This document shows, in pieces, positions 26,301 to 39,210 of a DNA stretch of 64,000 bases. Origin of the DNA: Prorocentrum cordatum (taxonomy: Eukaryota > Sar > Dinophyceae > Prorocentrales > Prorocentraceae). The position numbers were made by a program, and so were the translations under genes. The notes below the pieces were generated by a model. That model was given only the letters and a program-made list of their open reading frames with translations, was not told where the DNA came from and ran no database searches. Position 1 is the stretch's first letter, and every line of letters starts with the position of its first letter. The stretch spans positions 591,542-655,541 of the forward strand of contig CAUYUJ010015726.1 of assembly GCA_963575745.1 (NCBI GenBank). Reading direction: 5' to 3'.

Positions 26301-29069
26301 GTATTCGTCATCATCGTCTTCAGGGTCGGCGGCACAGGCGGTAATGCCTTAGCAATAATTCGGCCCTGCCAGGAGGCTGGCCTTCACAATCGGTCGACCA
26401 AAGCGCTCCTAATTGTCGAATCGATCGAGTCGAGCAGGAAGGATCAGGTGGTGACTCCTGGGAGGTCTTCGTGGGAAATATTAAGCGTTTTGGGGGCTAC
26501 GAAGCAAACTTAGGGCAGAATGACCCTCTACTTAAACCGGATTGCGCCGGATCGAACAGAATCAGGCTGAATTAGATTGAAGAAAATGCTAACGCCGACG
26601 CTGAATGTAAACTCCCATGAAAGGCAACCAAATCAGGAGGACCCTGGCCTGCAGGGCCTCGGGACCGTCAAGCTGGAGGAGAAAATCGGAGAGGGTCCAG
26701 AGCTTTACAAGAATCACGACGTTGGATGTCCGGAGAAAGGAGAGGTTCGAATGGGTTCGGCCAGCATTGGGACATTCGGCGGTGGACAAACCTCCCTTTA
26801 GCAAATCTCTCCTCAGTGAAAACGGCCTGGGACCGAAATCGACGGACCTGGACACGCAAAAATGACGGCCGCGATGCCCTCTCGCGAACCGAAAACGGCC
26901 AATTCCTTAATCGACGTGTCAGGGTAGGAGGTCGATCCACCTCCGAGACATTTTTCAATACAGGAACGGCGCCCGTGCGCCGTATTTGCTTCGGTTTGAC
27001 CTCCCTTCAGGCCCCGCTCCAACGCGGCGGTGCGTAGCTCTTCGGCTCCGAGGGCCGAGAGCATGCACCGTACCCTGCCTGCATGGAGGATCGACGGCGC
27101 CTCGAGACGCCAACGCGGTACGGTGCACACGAGTCGTCCGTGGATCAGCGGTCACTCTACCCACCCATCGGATGTCTTGATCTTTTCACTACGGGGCCCG
27201 CGGACGTCCCAACACATTTCCCCAAATGCCTCTTTTCATTTGCGCCTAATTTGTTTACGGTCCAGGGACCCAGAGAAGGCCTCCAAAAGCCGAAAATGGC
27301 CCAAAACCTTTCGTAATGTTTTTCTTGCGACGCGAGCATGTCCGGGACGGTGCCTCCGAAATGGGGTCGGAGGATCGCGCCGCATCGTCGACGCATGTTG
27401 TCGGCGTGGAGGAAACTGGGCTCCACATCGAGCCGTATCCGCATCGGCGATGATATCTGCTCGGACCCTATTTTGGGAGGCCAAGCGATCCAGATACCGC
27501 TACTCCCCCCCCTGGACAACTCCCAAGGTGCGTTCCGACAAGAATTTCGAGGCGAATCCAGCCGTGGCGACGAGGGTCTTCCAGGAGGCCGAAGCATGTG
27601 AAAACGAGGGAAGGGTGGTCGTATCGGTGCGTTTACTCCTATCAGCGGCGAGCGAGGGGGGAAATGAGAAGGAGAAGGCCTTCTCAGAAGGCGGCGGGAC
27701 TTCTCAGAAGCCCTCGCGTCTTCTGAAACATTTTCTGTACATTCGGGTAAGGCTTGGAAAGCTTCTCAGAAAGCCAGTGGACTTCCGAGACTTCTGAGAA
27801 GGCCCGCCCCTGCTCACATCTCCCCTGGACTCGCCTGCGACACAAGAAGGCGCGACGGCTCTTCTTGGCCGCCCTGCGAGGATCAAACTAGAATCAAACA
27901 TCAATTGTTTACTATTTTTCGTGACTACGCCCGTGAACGGCCCCGGGCCGCCGCCCCCCTTCTCATCCCCCCTTGTCACGTCACGATTCGCGCCGGCGCC
28001 GTGCGGGGATGCCCTTCCTAAGCACTCGCAGTTGGCGGCGGCACGCATCGTGACGTGACGGGCCCCTTCCCACTCTCCCGCCCCTCCCCTGGTCACGCCC
28101 GCTATCGCCAGGGGAACATGGAAACGGTTTCCAATCGGGTAGATCTGCACGCTTCAATGCACAGTCCTGGTGCTACTGCCCAGACATGCTCGACTCGGCT
28201 ACACGTAAGAGTGACCCTAGGCAAGGGTGACCCGTGGTGCGCGACTTTCGTAGACCAGGTGGAGGCCGAACTGGAGCGCGCAAGCCGCTGCTATCGCATC
28301 TCGTTCAGCCATCTGGGGACCCCAATGTGCCCGCACCAAAAGTCAATCCAACGAAAAATCACTCATACGTCTTGTCGATCGAGTCTTAAGACAAAACTCA
28401 CGACGCGACGTTGTTGGCCGTGATTGGCCTCCAGGGGCCCTCGCTGGGCCCCAGGACCGTCAACAAGACGACTCTCGGACCCCCACCTCTGGCCAAACCT
28501 TCGGGCGCAGACCAACCAAACCTAGCGCAAAACTGGCTCATCCAACATAGAATGTACCCAGTGACGTACCCAACTCATTGGCATCAAGTGACAAAAGGAA
28601 TTGGCCCAAACTTGCCAGGACAATGACAATGCAGGCGCCTTAGGTGTTGTGCAAGCTACATGGGATACGCCCGCGTGGCGCAATTCACAGGACAACAACA
28701 GAAGGACGAGGAACGAGGGCCCAAGCTTGAGGAGGACATGGGGGCGGGAACAGAAGGCAAGAAAAAAGACGCGCGGGAGGCCGAACCGTCAGCGCGGCAG
28801 CAGCAGAGGGACGGTGGCTGAGGACAGAGGTCGACGACGAAAGTGACGGGAGGAAACCGAAGAGTGTTGCTTTTGTCGGTCGCGCGCTAAAGATGCAGCG
28901 CTGCCTGCGCCATGTCGCCGCGGCGCTCGAAACAATGATAACACCTGCTTATACTTTGTGCAAGAAGCGCGCAAAGCCCAACTCGCCCGCCAACTTCTCT
29001 GTTTTTTGCGTGACGACCCCGGAGCTCTAAGCAACCCCCAAGTAACATAAACAAGCGTCACCCAGCTGG
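26301..29069. other. Unassigned spacer with palindrome cluster
   Basis: No gene was recognised. At 27675-27815 there are about five copies of CTTCT-C/G-AGAAG, a short palindrome. The dispersed segment at 27350-27480 matches the one at 24160-24250. Confidence 0.35.
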
Positions 29070-29690
29070 ACCCCAGGGATGGCGAGGTCTCCTGGTGGTC
29101 CGCATAAGACGTCACGCCGCTGCACTCCCCATCAACCCAATCAAACTGCGACAGTTCCGCAGATCGCAGACCCCCAGGGATGGCGAGGTCTCCTGGTGGT
29201 CCGTGTCAGACGTAGCTCCGCTGCACCCCCAGCGGCCATCGAAAATGGCGACAATTTCTCGCAGATCGCAGCCCCCCACGGATGGCGAAATCTCCTGTTG
29301 GTCCGCGTAAGACATCAATCCGCTGCACCCCCCAGCAGCCCTCGAAAAAGGCGACAGTTTCGCATCGCACCCCCCCCAGGGATGGTGACATTTCCTGGTG
29401 GTCCGCGTAAGGCGTCACTCCGCTGCACCCCCCAGCAGCCCTGGAACTTGGCGACAATTTCGCAGATCGCAGCCCCGCGAGGCCTGATCTGAGTCTGCGT
29501 ATTTCGTCACTCCGCTGGATTCCCCAGCAGCCCTCGAAGGTGGCGACAATTCCGCAGATCGCAGCCCCACAGGAATGGCGAGGTCTAATTTGAGTCCGCG
29601 TAGCAGTCCATTCCGCTGGATCCTCCAGCAGCCCTCGAAAGTGGCGACGGTTTCGCAGATCGCAGCCACCCAAGGGATGGCAAAATAGGA
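29070..29690. repeat. About 100-bp tandem array, 6 units
   Basis: GATCGCAG or a near copy recurs at 29163, 29263, 29365, 29465, 29557 and 29658. The unit includes GGATGGCGAGGTCTCCTGG and a CTCGAAAATGGCGACA-like part. Confidence 0.85.
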
Positions 29691-30814
29691 GAGAGACAGG
29701 GTAGAAGGCAGGTAGGAAGGATGAGAACAGAAGGGAGGCCGGAGGAGGGAGGTGGAGACCGAAGTGCTCCATTCAAAAAGAGTACCCAACGCAGGAGGGT
29801 TGGGAAGAAACCTGTGCTTCAATGTGTTCATTGCTCCGCCAATATGTGAGGCGACCTCCACGGCCGCGTGCGGTTGTCAAACCAAGCTCAACCCAAATCT
29901 GGCATCGCCGGGTCCTCGCTGTGGCTGAGCCCCGTTTGCGCTGAACCTTTGACCTGCCGCTGAAACCTCCATTCGGGGATGGATCTACTGACAGACCCGG
30001 GTCAGTGGTCTTTGCAGGATCTTGCAAAATCCTGCAGGATCCTGCGTGATCCTGCACCCAAGCCCGGGTCAATGCACCCCTGGCTGCGCAGGATCCTGCA
30101 AGATCTGGCGCTCTGACTGACCCCCGTTTGCATTGAACTCCCTCTCCTAAGCCCCGATCCGTTACCCTCCAGCCAAGCCTGGTCAGAACAATAAATCTTT
30201 TTCCCGTGAGCACGAGCCGCAGATAGGTGGCCGGTCCCCAGTGTGCAGTCTGACCCCACTTAGGCTTGCGCCCGCCTGCATCGGCCACGCGGCGGGGACA
30301 GCTACGTCTCGTGCTCCACAACGGCGGAGCAACAAAAACTCGGCGAACGAGCGGGCGAGACGAGGCCAGGCTGAAGAGAAACGTGGAGAGCTCAGACTAG
30401 AAATAATGCCTCGATCGTTCCACGAGCGCACGCCCTGACACGTGCATCGACCTCGTTGTGCAGAGCCACCCGTGTCAGGCAAAATGCCGTTTGTGGGGAC
30501 GGGTTGCAATCATAACAATAATAAACACACAAACTGAGCCGAGCAAGAAAGGCGTGAGATAATTGACAAAACGAAGGTGTACAGTTCAAGCCTAGAGCCC
30601 CATAGCGGGTCGTGAACTGCCACGTGCCTACGTGATATGGGGAAGGCATCTTCAACGCAACCAGACTGCAAACTGCGGAACAATATTGGGCATGACTAAA
30701 TGGGGAAAAGGAGTGGGCGGCCGCGCCGACGGGGCGCGACCTGCGGGCTACACGCGCGACCCGCGCAGACGGGACGGCGCCAGCGATCTGGCGCGGAGGC
30801 CGAGCGCCTCACCC
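29691..30814. other. Unassigned spacer
   Basis: Several GCAGGATCCTGC-like palindromes lie at 30010-30100. The 19-base AAGCCTGGTCAGAACAATA near 30175 recurs near 33131. No gene was seen. Confidence 0.4.
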
Positions 30815-31275
30815 CGCCACCATGAGGAGGAGAGCAAGGGAGGAGCGGGAGGGAGGAGGATGGGGGGAGGGAGGGGGGGAGGCTGCACGCTCGTGCCGAG
30901 CGCTCAGGGCATCCACAACCACGGATGAATCTGCTGGCTGGGATCGACGGCTCGGCATCTCGAGTCCGAGGGGAAAGGACGAGGCGGAAGGAGGAGGAGG
31001 ACGGGGGGAGGGAGGGGGGGAGGCTGCACGCTCTGGCCGAGCGCTCAGGGCATCCACAACCACGGATGAATCTGCTGGCTGCGATCGACAGCTCGGCACC
31101 TCGAATCCGAGGGGTGTGGAGGCGAGGCGGAAGGAGGAGGAGGAGGACGGAGGGAGGGAGGGGGGGAGGCTGCACGCTCTTGCCGAGCGCTCTGGGCCTC
31201 CACAGCCACGGATGAATCTGCCGGCTGCGATCGACAGCTCGGCACCTCAAATCCGAGGGGGGAGGACGAACGGAG
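30815..31275. repeat. About 140-bp tandem array, 3 units
   Basis: CACGGATGAATCTGC recurs near 30920, 31062 and 31207, each followed by CTCGGCA and a GGAGGAGG run. Confidence 0.8.
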
Positions 31276-31784
31276 GAGGAGGTGAGGGAGAGAGACACTG
31301 ATACGAAACACCCCAGCAACGCATCATCTAACCCCGCGCGCTGAGCGACGGAGAAAATAAATCGCACCCCAGGCCGGGGAACGCAGCCCACTGGCCAAAC
31401 TACATAGCTGTGACAACTATGAGAGCACAAGCCCCAAACCCGAACCAGTGATGCGTAGCATAGCGAAGCGGGCACGACGTCGAACCTCCGAGGCGCGAGA
31501 GCGGGTCCAACAGCAAGCAGCAACGACGGGGGAGACACAGGAGGGAGCGGGCGCCGTCCCGAGCCGTGGCCATGGTGCCGAGTCCCCAAGCACGCGCAGC
31601 TGGACCCAAGGGGCCCAAGGACACACACACACACACACATAAACACACACAAATAAAAGGATTCCCCCAATTTCCCCATATTTTCTAGGTTTGTGCCTTC
31701 CCGCCCAATTCCAATATTTTCAAATATTTTCTGGGGAATCGACGATTAATTGTGTCTGTGTGTTTGTTCCCCTCCTGATGGACG
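31276..31784. other. Unassigned spacer with CA microsatellite
   Basis: A (CA)n run is at about 31620-31640. Nothing else was recognised. Confidence 0.45.
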
Positions 31785-32757
31785 CGCCGCCGCGGTCGAA
31801 CTGGGCGCGCCGCCGTCGAACTGGGGGCAGCTGGAGAGCGCTGCGCTGCAATCCCTTTTACGTCGGGTCCAACCGGTGGGCGCCCGCGGCCTTCCTGCAC
31901 GGCCTCCCTCTCCCGGGCTTTCCCGCGCGCCTTCCGGACCTGCCCGCGACGGCGCTGGCGGCGAGGTACCGAGTGTGTCAATTTGAGGCAGCGGCGGAGG
32001 GCGGCTTGCGCGTGGCCGCCAGAGCAACGGAGCTGCGCGCGACGCGGCTGCACAGCACGGCACCGCTTGCGCGCCTGGGGCGCTGGGGAGCAATTGGTTC
32101 AACAGCTCGTTCCTCTTGCAGCTTGATGCGGCGCAGAGCTACTCCCATCAGCGCGCGCTGGGCCCGCGCCAGGTGGCACTGGCAGCGGGCACGGCCGACC
32201 CCGTGCGCCTGAGGAAAGCCTGGCAGAGCACGTGCGTGCGCATGATCGAACCCGACAGGGCCGCGTCCCTGGCACGCTTCTTGCGGCATCGGCTGTCGCG
32301 CTGGTCTTGCGACCTGTCAGTGGAAGAGATGACCAACCGCGCATTGCGCGCGTATCCCGCCGTGGCAAGGCGAGTTCCCCCGCGGGCGTTGGCCGCGTGC
32401 CTGCGGACGCTTTGGAACGGCTGGGTCACCGCCCGGCGGTTTCAGCAGCGCGCGGGCTGCTGCTTCGGGTGCGCAGACGGCGAGGACTCCGTGGAGCACT
32501 ACGCCGATTGCCCCTGCGTCGCGGCGGCGGCGGCCGACCTGCCGGGGCTGCCCCAGCTGGCCTCGCGGGAGGCGCGGCTCGCCGGGTTCTTGATCCTGGC
32601 GCCCCCTCACAGCGAGCAGACGGGCTCCCGAGCTGCGGCGCCGGGCGCTTGTGACGGCCAGCGTGTACCTGACCCACTGTCGGTGCAGGCACGCCGCAGG
32701 TCGCAGCCGCGCTGCCTGCTTGAACGCGCTGAGGGTGACCATCCGCCAGCTTCTTGA
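31785..32757 (+). pseudogene. 3' fragment of a LINE with C-terminal zinc finger
   Basis: The best frame (32116-32757) has RALRAYPAVARRVPPRALAA, then LRTLWNGWVTARRF, then CCFGCADGEDSVEHYADCPC. The last is a C-x2-C...H-x4-C element that I associate with the tail of dinoflagellate and other LINE reverse transcriptases. The preceding stretch (31785-32130) is open in another frame with a compatible leucine-rich helix (LPDLPATALAARYRV), so at least one frame change is present. The polymerase core is missing, which fits a 5'-truncated insertion. A CTC run begins about 40 bases after the stop and could be the 3' tail. Confidence 0.55.
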
Positions 32758-32796
32758 GTGCCAGCGCCAGTTCTGTTCCTCGTTATTTTGTCCGTC

Positions 32797-32837
32797 CTCC
32801 TCCTCCTCCTCCTCCTCCTCCTCCTCCTCCTCCTCCG
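32797..32837. repeat. CTC microsatellite
   Basis: A CTC run 3' of the LINE fragment. Confidence 0.9.
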
Positions 32838-33589
32838 TGAAGTGCAGCTTTGGTGCGAATCTAGGGGTCGAATCGCTCCCTGTAGTGAATTATATATTTT
32901 TTCGCGAGGCCGAGGTCCCTCCTGCTGTCGTCTTCCGTCGTCCTCGTCGTCGTCGTCGTCGTTGTCACTCGTCTCTCCGCTCCTCCCGCCCTCACCGCTC
33001 CTTGCACGGCAGCCGCTGACATGTCCCATGATTATGGGAGTCATCCGCGGCGTTCTCCCCCCTCGGGGGCTGTGCCTTGCTGCGGGCTGGTCGGTGGGCG
33101 AGACCCTGGGTACCCGCTCGCGGTTGCTTGGAAGCCTGGTCAGAACAATACTGTCCATTCGAAACACAATAGCTAAATCCAAAGGTGTCCAACTAAAATC
33201 CGGGGAAGGTGCGGAAGCTCCAGCGCGAGTTTTAGGGCAGCAGAAGTCGTTGAGCCCTCAAATAATGGTTGTTCGCTGAGGGTGCGTCTGCCGTTCCTGC
33301 CTGGGGAAGCGCGGTTGGACACCGACGACGCCGAAGTGCCTGCAACAGCCCACAGGAAGGGTCACCATTAAACCGATATATCGGATCGGATTGGAACATG
33401 CATCGAATCACGCCGCATACATACAGTCAGGAACTCGGATCGAATCGACCGCGTCAGGGTGCACAACAACGTCCGCATATCGGGATCGAGTCGGATCGAG
33501 CCAAATCAGATCGCTCAATATAAAAACATGCATCGAATGTCAGAATCGATATCGAAATCAATATTGATATCGATTGACATCGGTCATGA
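32838..33589. other. Unassigned spacer
   Basis: A short CGT run lies near 32940-32963, and ATCGGAT-type words are frequent at 33370-33590. No gene was seen. Confidence 0.4.
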
Positions 33590-34725
33590 TGTCGGAGAGA
33601 GCGTGATCCACCGCCGCTTTACTGTGGAAAATTGCCGCCCTCATCCTCTGGAATCCAGGGGTCCCCCCCCCCTCCGAAATTCCCCCCCCCCCCCCCCGCT
33701 GGAACCCCTCCCCCCCCCCTCCCCCCGGCAACCCCCCCACCCTCTCCTAACCCCCCCCCCCCCCCCCTCCCCCTCGAAAACCGGGGGGGGTCACTACCGG
33801 TTCGAACCCCCCCCCCCTCGAAAACCGGAGGGGGGGTCACTACCGGTTCGAACCCCTCCCCACCCCCCCCACTCACCGCCAGCAAACGACTCCCGGTCCC
33901 TACCACCGTCCGCACCACATCCCCCACTGTTGTTCCCAGCACCACTGTCCTCACCACCACTGTCCCCACTGGCTCCACCACCGTCCCTACTGTCCCCACC
34001 AGTGCCCCCCACCACTGTCGCACTGTCCCCACTGTCCCCACCACTGTTCCCACCAGGGTTCCACTCTCCCCACTTTCTCCACGGCCCCAACCACTGCCCG
34101 ACTATCCCCACTGTCCCCACTGTCCCACTGACTCCTCCGCTGTCCCACTAAGCTGTCCCACTGTTCCCACCACTGTCCCCACTGTCCGCACCACTGTCCC
34201 CACTGTACCTCTGTCCCATTGTCCCACCGCCGTCCTCGCCACCGCCTTCACCACTGTCCCCACCACTGTACCCTCCACTGTCCCACTGTTTCCACCTCAT
34301 TCCCACTGTCCCCACACCACTGTCCCCACCACCACCGTCCCCACCACTGTCCACTGTCCCTACTGTTCCCACCATTGTCCTCACCACTGTCCCCACCACT
34401 ACCGTCCCCACCACTGTCCCACTGTCCCCACCACTGTCCCGCTGTCCCCTCACCACTGTCCCCATCACCACCATCCCCACCACTGTCCGCACCCCCCCCT
34501 CGGTTTTCGAGGGGGGGGGGTTCGAAGCGGTAGTGACCCCCCCCCGGTTTTCGAGGGGGAGGGGTGGGGGTGGGGTTCGAACCGGTAATGACCCCCCCCC
34601 CTTTCATGATGAACGGGGGAGGGGGGGAGGGGTTCGAACCGGTAGTGACCCCCCCGAACCGGTAGTGACCCCCCCCGGTGTTCCGCCAGCAGCGGTAGGA
34701 CACGCTCTTTCTGATGTCGAGATCG
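33590..34725. repeat. Fold-back structure with minisatellite core
   Basis: The left arm (33590-33870) has GTCGGAGAGAGCGTG, then C runs with TCGAAAACCGG and TCACTACCGGTTCGAACCC. The right arm (34480-34725) carries the same elements inverted. Between them, 33880-34490 is a CCCACCACTGTCCCCACTG minisatellite. The single-base runs make exact arm lengths uncertain. Confidence 0.7.
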
Positions 34726-35239
34726 ATACCCATCGGTCGGAAGAAATAGGTAGAAACATGAAGTAGGAAAGCGTTGAAACATATATCGGGTGTTCGTCCG
34801 CCCCCTGAGGATGGAACAAGTGAAGCCACTCGAACATTCAAGGTGGAAGGCGCCTAAAGTAGATTGGAAGATCAGAATCCAGAAATCTACTGTCAACGAC
34901 CGATGGGCATCGATCATATCGAAACCGTCCCTGGCGGAGCGCCGACGCCGGGGCAGCGCAGCCGCCCGAGGGGGCGGGCGCGGCGAGGCGTCCTGGATCT
35001 CCGACTCGAGCTCGTCCTTCTTGAGCTCGAGGCTGGCGACCTCCACATTCAGGGTCTTGACCTCCTGGTACCTCGAGGCTGGGGCCCCACAAATCCAGAC
35101 CACCTAAAGGTCATGGCAACCATCACGACGGACAATTGTTCCGTAATTTCGGCCTCTGCGGGCCCTCGCTGGGCCCTCGGACCGTCAAACATTAGCCTGG
35201 CGAAGGCCCCAACCAAATGCAGTTGTGAGTAAGGCAATT
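34726..35239. other. Unassigned spacer
   Basis: No coding frame was supported. A segment at 34900-34925 echoes the ATCGATACCC text at the fold-back edge. Confidence 0.35.
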
Positions 35240-36440
35240 GTGGGTGCTCCCTATGGGATCACGATACGTGTGAGGGGTGTGCCGACATGGGTGGCGGGTA
35301 CGCATGCGAACACCGCCACTGAGGCCTTCGGTGGAGCTCCCTGGGGGCCACGAAACGTGTGAGGGTGTGCCAAAATATGTGGCGGGGACGCATGCGAACA
35401 CCGCCACTGGGGCCTTCGGTTGAGCTGCTTATGGGACCACGAAGCGTGTGCGGGGTGTGCCGAGTGGCGGGACGAATGCGAACACCGCCACTAAGGCCGT
35501 CGGTGGAGCTCCCTGTGTGGCCACGAAATGTGTGAGAGGGTATGCAGAAAGAGGTGGCGGGGGACGCATGCGAATACCGCCACTGGGGTCTTTTGTGGAG
35601 CTTCTCTATGGGACCACGAAACGTGTGAGGGGTGTGCCGAAATAGGTGGTGGGGACGCATGCAAACACCGCCACTGGGACCTTCGGTGGAGCTCCCTATG
35701 GGGCCACACGAAGCGTGTGAGGGATGTGTCAAAAGTGGTGGCGGGACGCATGCGAACACCGGGCCTTTTGTGGAGCTCCCTATGGGGCCACGACACGTGT
35801 GAGGGATGTTGAAATTGGTGGCGGGGACGCATGCGAACACCGCCACTGGGGCCCTCGGTGAAGCTCCCTATAGGGCCGCACGAAGCGTGTGAGGGGTGTG
35901 CAGGAATCAATGGCGGGGACGCATGCGAATACCGCCACTGCGGCCTTCGGTTGAGCTCCCTATGCCCTATGGGGCCACGAAACGTGTGAGGGGTGGCGGG
36001 GACGCATGCGAACATCGCCACTGGGGCTTTCGGTGGAGCTCCCTATGCGGTGACGACACGTGTGAGGGATGTGCCGAAATGGGTGGCGGGGACGCATGCG
36101 AACACGGCCGCTGGGGCCTTCGGTGGACCTTCCGATGGGGCCACGGAACGTGTGAAGGATGTGCCGACATGGGTGGCGGGTACGCATGCGAACACCGCCA
36201 CTGAGGCCTTCGGTGGAGCTCCCTGGGGGCCACGAAACGTGTGAGGGTGTGCCAAAATATGTGGCGGGGGGCGCATGCGAACACCGCCACTGAGGCCTTC
36301 TGTGGAGCTCCCTACGGGGCCACGAAGCATGTGAGGGGACTGTCGACATGGGTGGCGGGGACGCATGCGAACACCGCCACTGGAGTCTTCGGTGGAGCTC
36401 CCTATAGGGCCACGAAACGTGTGAGGGGACTGCCGAAATG
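35240..36440. repeat. About 90-bp tandem array, 13 units
   Basis: GCATGCGAA (one copy reads gaATGCGAA and one GCATGCAAA) recurs at 35302, 35390, 35474, 35566, 35657, 35748, 35829, 35921, 36004, 36094, 36184, 36273 and 36363. The unit contains ACCGCCACTGGGGCCTTCGG and GGGGCCACGAAACGTGTGAG. The frames found here are artefacts. Confidence 0.9.
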
Positions 36441-37954
36441 GGTGATGATGATGATGATGGGAGGAGGGAGGAGGGAGGGGGCAGCGGGAGGAGGAGGAGG
36501 AGGAGTGAACGCGGGGACCGTCTCTTCAAAACGAGGACCCAACACTACCGCACGGTTGGGAGCTTCTCAGGATGAAAAACTGGTTCCAGGAGTGATGGGT
36601 TGAGACCCCCGGGGGTCGACGTCGCGCAAAAACATGACGGCAAGGATTCCCAAACGGTGTGGTGCCTGACCGCGCGGTGATTTCCGGAATCCCCCGGAGA
36701 CCTCACCGCATGGTCCGCCGCCGCACCGTTCTGGGACCTCCGAGGCCCCAATCGCTCGAGACATCTCCTGAGAGGATCCAGGAACAAATACCTGTGCATT
36801 TAACACGTCTGACTTTCTCGAACCTGGACCCCCCGTTCTCTCGGCCTCGCTGGACAAATCGCTCACCCCCAGTGCGCAGCGGTGCCCGAGTTGAGCGGCG
36901 AGTGAACGCTTCGTGGCCTGCCCGGGCCTGGCGTGCCAGTTTTAACTTTGTCTCGCGGAGTCATTGATTTCACGCGGTGCGCCGCTGTTTCCCTCGGCAA
37001 GTTCCGAATTCTTCGTTTCTGCATCGGGCGCGCAGATCTGAGGCCGTCTTCCGGGGCCTTCTAGGATGCCCTGGAGGCCCGAAGAGAGCCCCAAGATACT
37101 TCTTCAAGACGTCCCCGAGAGGCCTTCGCGATGTCGTGCCTCGCCGCATTGGTGTGATATCGTCGGGGACCCTTCACAGGGACCCTTCGGGGCCCCGAGA
37201 GGGCTTCGAGATGCCCGCCCAAAGAGGTACAAGTGTGTGAACATATAGTGTGTCTTTTTGTTACCCCTTCTGGGAACATCTTCGGACTCTCCTGGGATCT
37301 CTCGCGGCTGTCTACGGGCATCCATCGGGCCCTCTCGTGGCTTCCCGCAGCCCTCTCGGGGGCTTGTACAGGTTCTCCTGGGCCTGCTTGGGGCTCTCTT
37401 GGGATTTTTGGGGCTTCGTTCAGGGGCAGGTGTGCGCGACCCGTTGTTTCTTCTACGGGGGGGGAGTGGTCGTAGGGTCAGATTTGGGCGACCAGGGGGC
37501 TGGGGGGACAGGCGCTTCTTGGCCGATGGGAGCGTTAGAGACTGGCGCCGCAGAGCATGGGAAAGAGGGGCAGGCCAAGAGGGAGGGGAGGGGGATGACA
37601 AATGCGAGGAAATGGGGGGTGTAGGGCCACGGCCGAGGAGGGAGATGGTCGCGTGAAGGGGGGGCCGTGGACGGAGGAAGAAGAGGATGGAGGGCGCCGC
37701 GAGGCCGCCAAATAATTACTCGACGCGGATATCCCTAGATGTGGATCTCATAGTGATGGCAAACTTCGGTAGAAAACACTGTCCTTGTCAATATCTGAGT
37801 GTCAGCGAATCCACGTGGAAAACGAAAGCGAGAGAGACGCCGACGACTAGGACGACTTTACATAGTTGCTTCCTCCTTCCGTGCTCCTCCTCCTCTTTGT
37901 CCTCCTCCTCTTTCTCCTCCTTTCCCTATGGACACCTGTCAGGAAAATCCATCC
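36441..37954. other. Unassigned spacer
   Basis: A GAT run at 36443-36460 and GGA-rich sequence to about 36508 continue from the array. CTTGGGG-like words occur at 37040-37420. No gene was seen. Confidence 0.4.
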
Positions 37955-39210
37955 GTGAAGGCGAGAACGGGCCCGTGCAATACCTCCTGGCGCCCCCCCC
38001 CCCCTGGAAGTGCTGAAACCAGCGCCTCGCCTGAAACATCCTCGAAAACTGCTTCAAAAAAATGATGTTTAGCACCCGAACAGGCAAACCGCCTGAGACA
38101 TCCCCCCAATCTGGGCGCAAACGGGCCCGTGCAATACCCCCTGGCGCACCCCCTTGGGAGTACTGACATCAACGCCTCGCCTGAGACATCCTCGGAAACT
38201 GCTCCGACAGAGACGGATGTTTGGCACCCAAACAAGCAAACCGCCTGAGGCATCCCACGAATCTGGGCGCAAACGGGCCTGTGATATACCCCCTGATGCC
38301 CCCCCCTGGGAGTACTGAAGCCAACGCCTCGCCTGAGACATCCTCGGAAACTGCTCCGAAAAAAAATGTTGGGCACCAGTAACCACCAAACCGCCTGAGG
38401 CATCCCACGAATCTGGGCGCGAACGGGCCTGTGACATACCGCCTGGCGCCCCCCCCCCTGGGAGTACTGAAACCAGCGCCTCGCCGGAGATATCCTCGGG
38501 AACTGCTCCGAACGAGAAGGATGTTGGGCACCCAAACAGGCAAACCGCCTGAGACATCCCCCCAATCTGGGCGCGAACAGGCCAGTGATACACTCCCTGG
38601 CGCCCCCTCTTGGAAGTGCTGAAACCAGCGCCTCGCCTGAGACATCCTCGGAAACTGCTCCGAACGAGAAGGATGTTGGGCACCCAAACAGGCAAACCGC
38701 CTGAGACATCCCCTCAATCTTGGCGCGAACGGGCCTGTGATATCCTCGGAAACTGCTCCGAAGGAGAAGGATGAGAAGGATGTTGGGCACCCAAACAAGC
38801 AAACCGCCTGAGACATCCCCCCAATGTGGGCGCAAACGGGCCTGTGATATACCCCCTGGTACCCCCCCCCCTTGGGAGTACTGAAACCAGCGCCTCGCCT
38901 GAGACATCCTCGGAGACTGCTCCGAAAGAGAAGGATGCTGGGCACCCAAAAGACAAAGACATCCCCCCAAATTTCAGCGCGAACGGGCCCGTGCAATACC
39001 CCCTGGCGCCCCTCCTTGGGAGTACTGAAGCCAGCGCCTCGCCTGAGACATCCTCGGAAACTGCTCCGAAAGAGAAGGATGCTGGGCACCCCAACAAGCA
39101 AACCTCCTAACACTTCCCCCCAATCTGGGCGCGAACGGGCCTGTGATATACCCACTGGCGCCCCCCCTGGGGAGTGCTGAAACCAGCGCCTCGCCTGAGA
39201 CATCCTCGCA
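37955..39210. repeat. About 152-bp tandem array, 8-9 units
   Basis: GGGCGC(A/G)AACGGGCC or a near copy recurs near 38113, 38265, 38415, 38569, 38721, 38828, 38976 and 39128. The unit includes GAAACCAGCGCCTCGCCTGA and CATCCTCGGAAACTGCTCCG. One unit is shortened to about 107 bp. Long minus-strand frames are artefacts of the repeat. Confidence 0.9.

Noticed and set aside
33800-34670. GGTTCGAACC words as tRNA or pol III B boxes
   Set aside because: They are part of the fold-back arms; no A box or cloverleaf is near them.
37939-39203. 343- and 344-residue minus ORFs in the 152-bp array
   Set aside because: They are repeats read in several frames with similar length; no domain.
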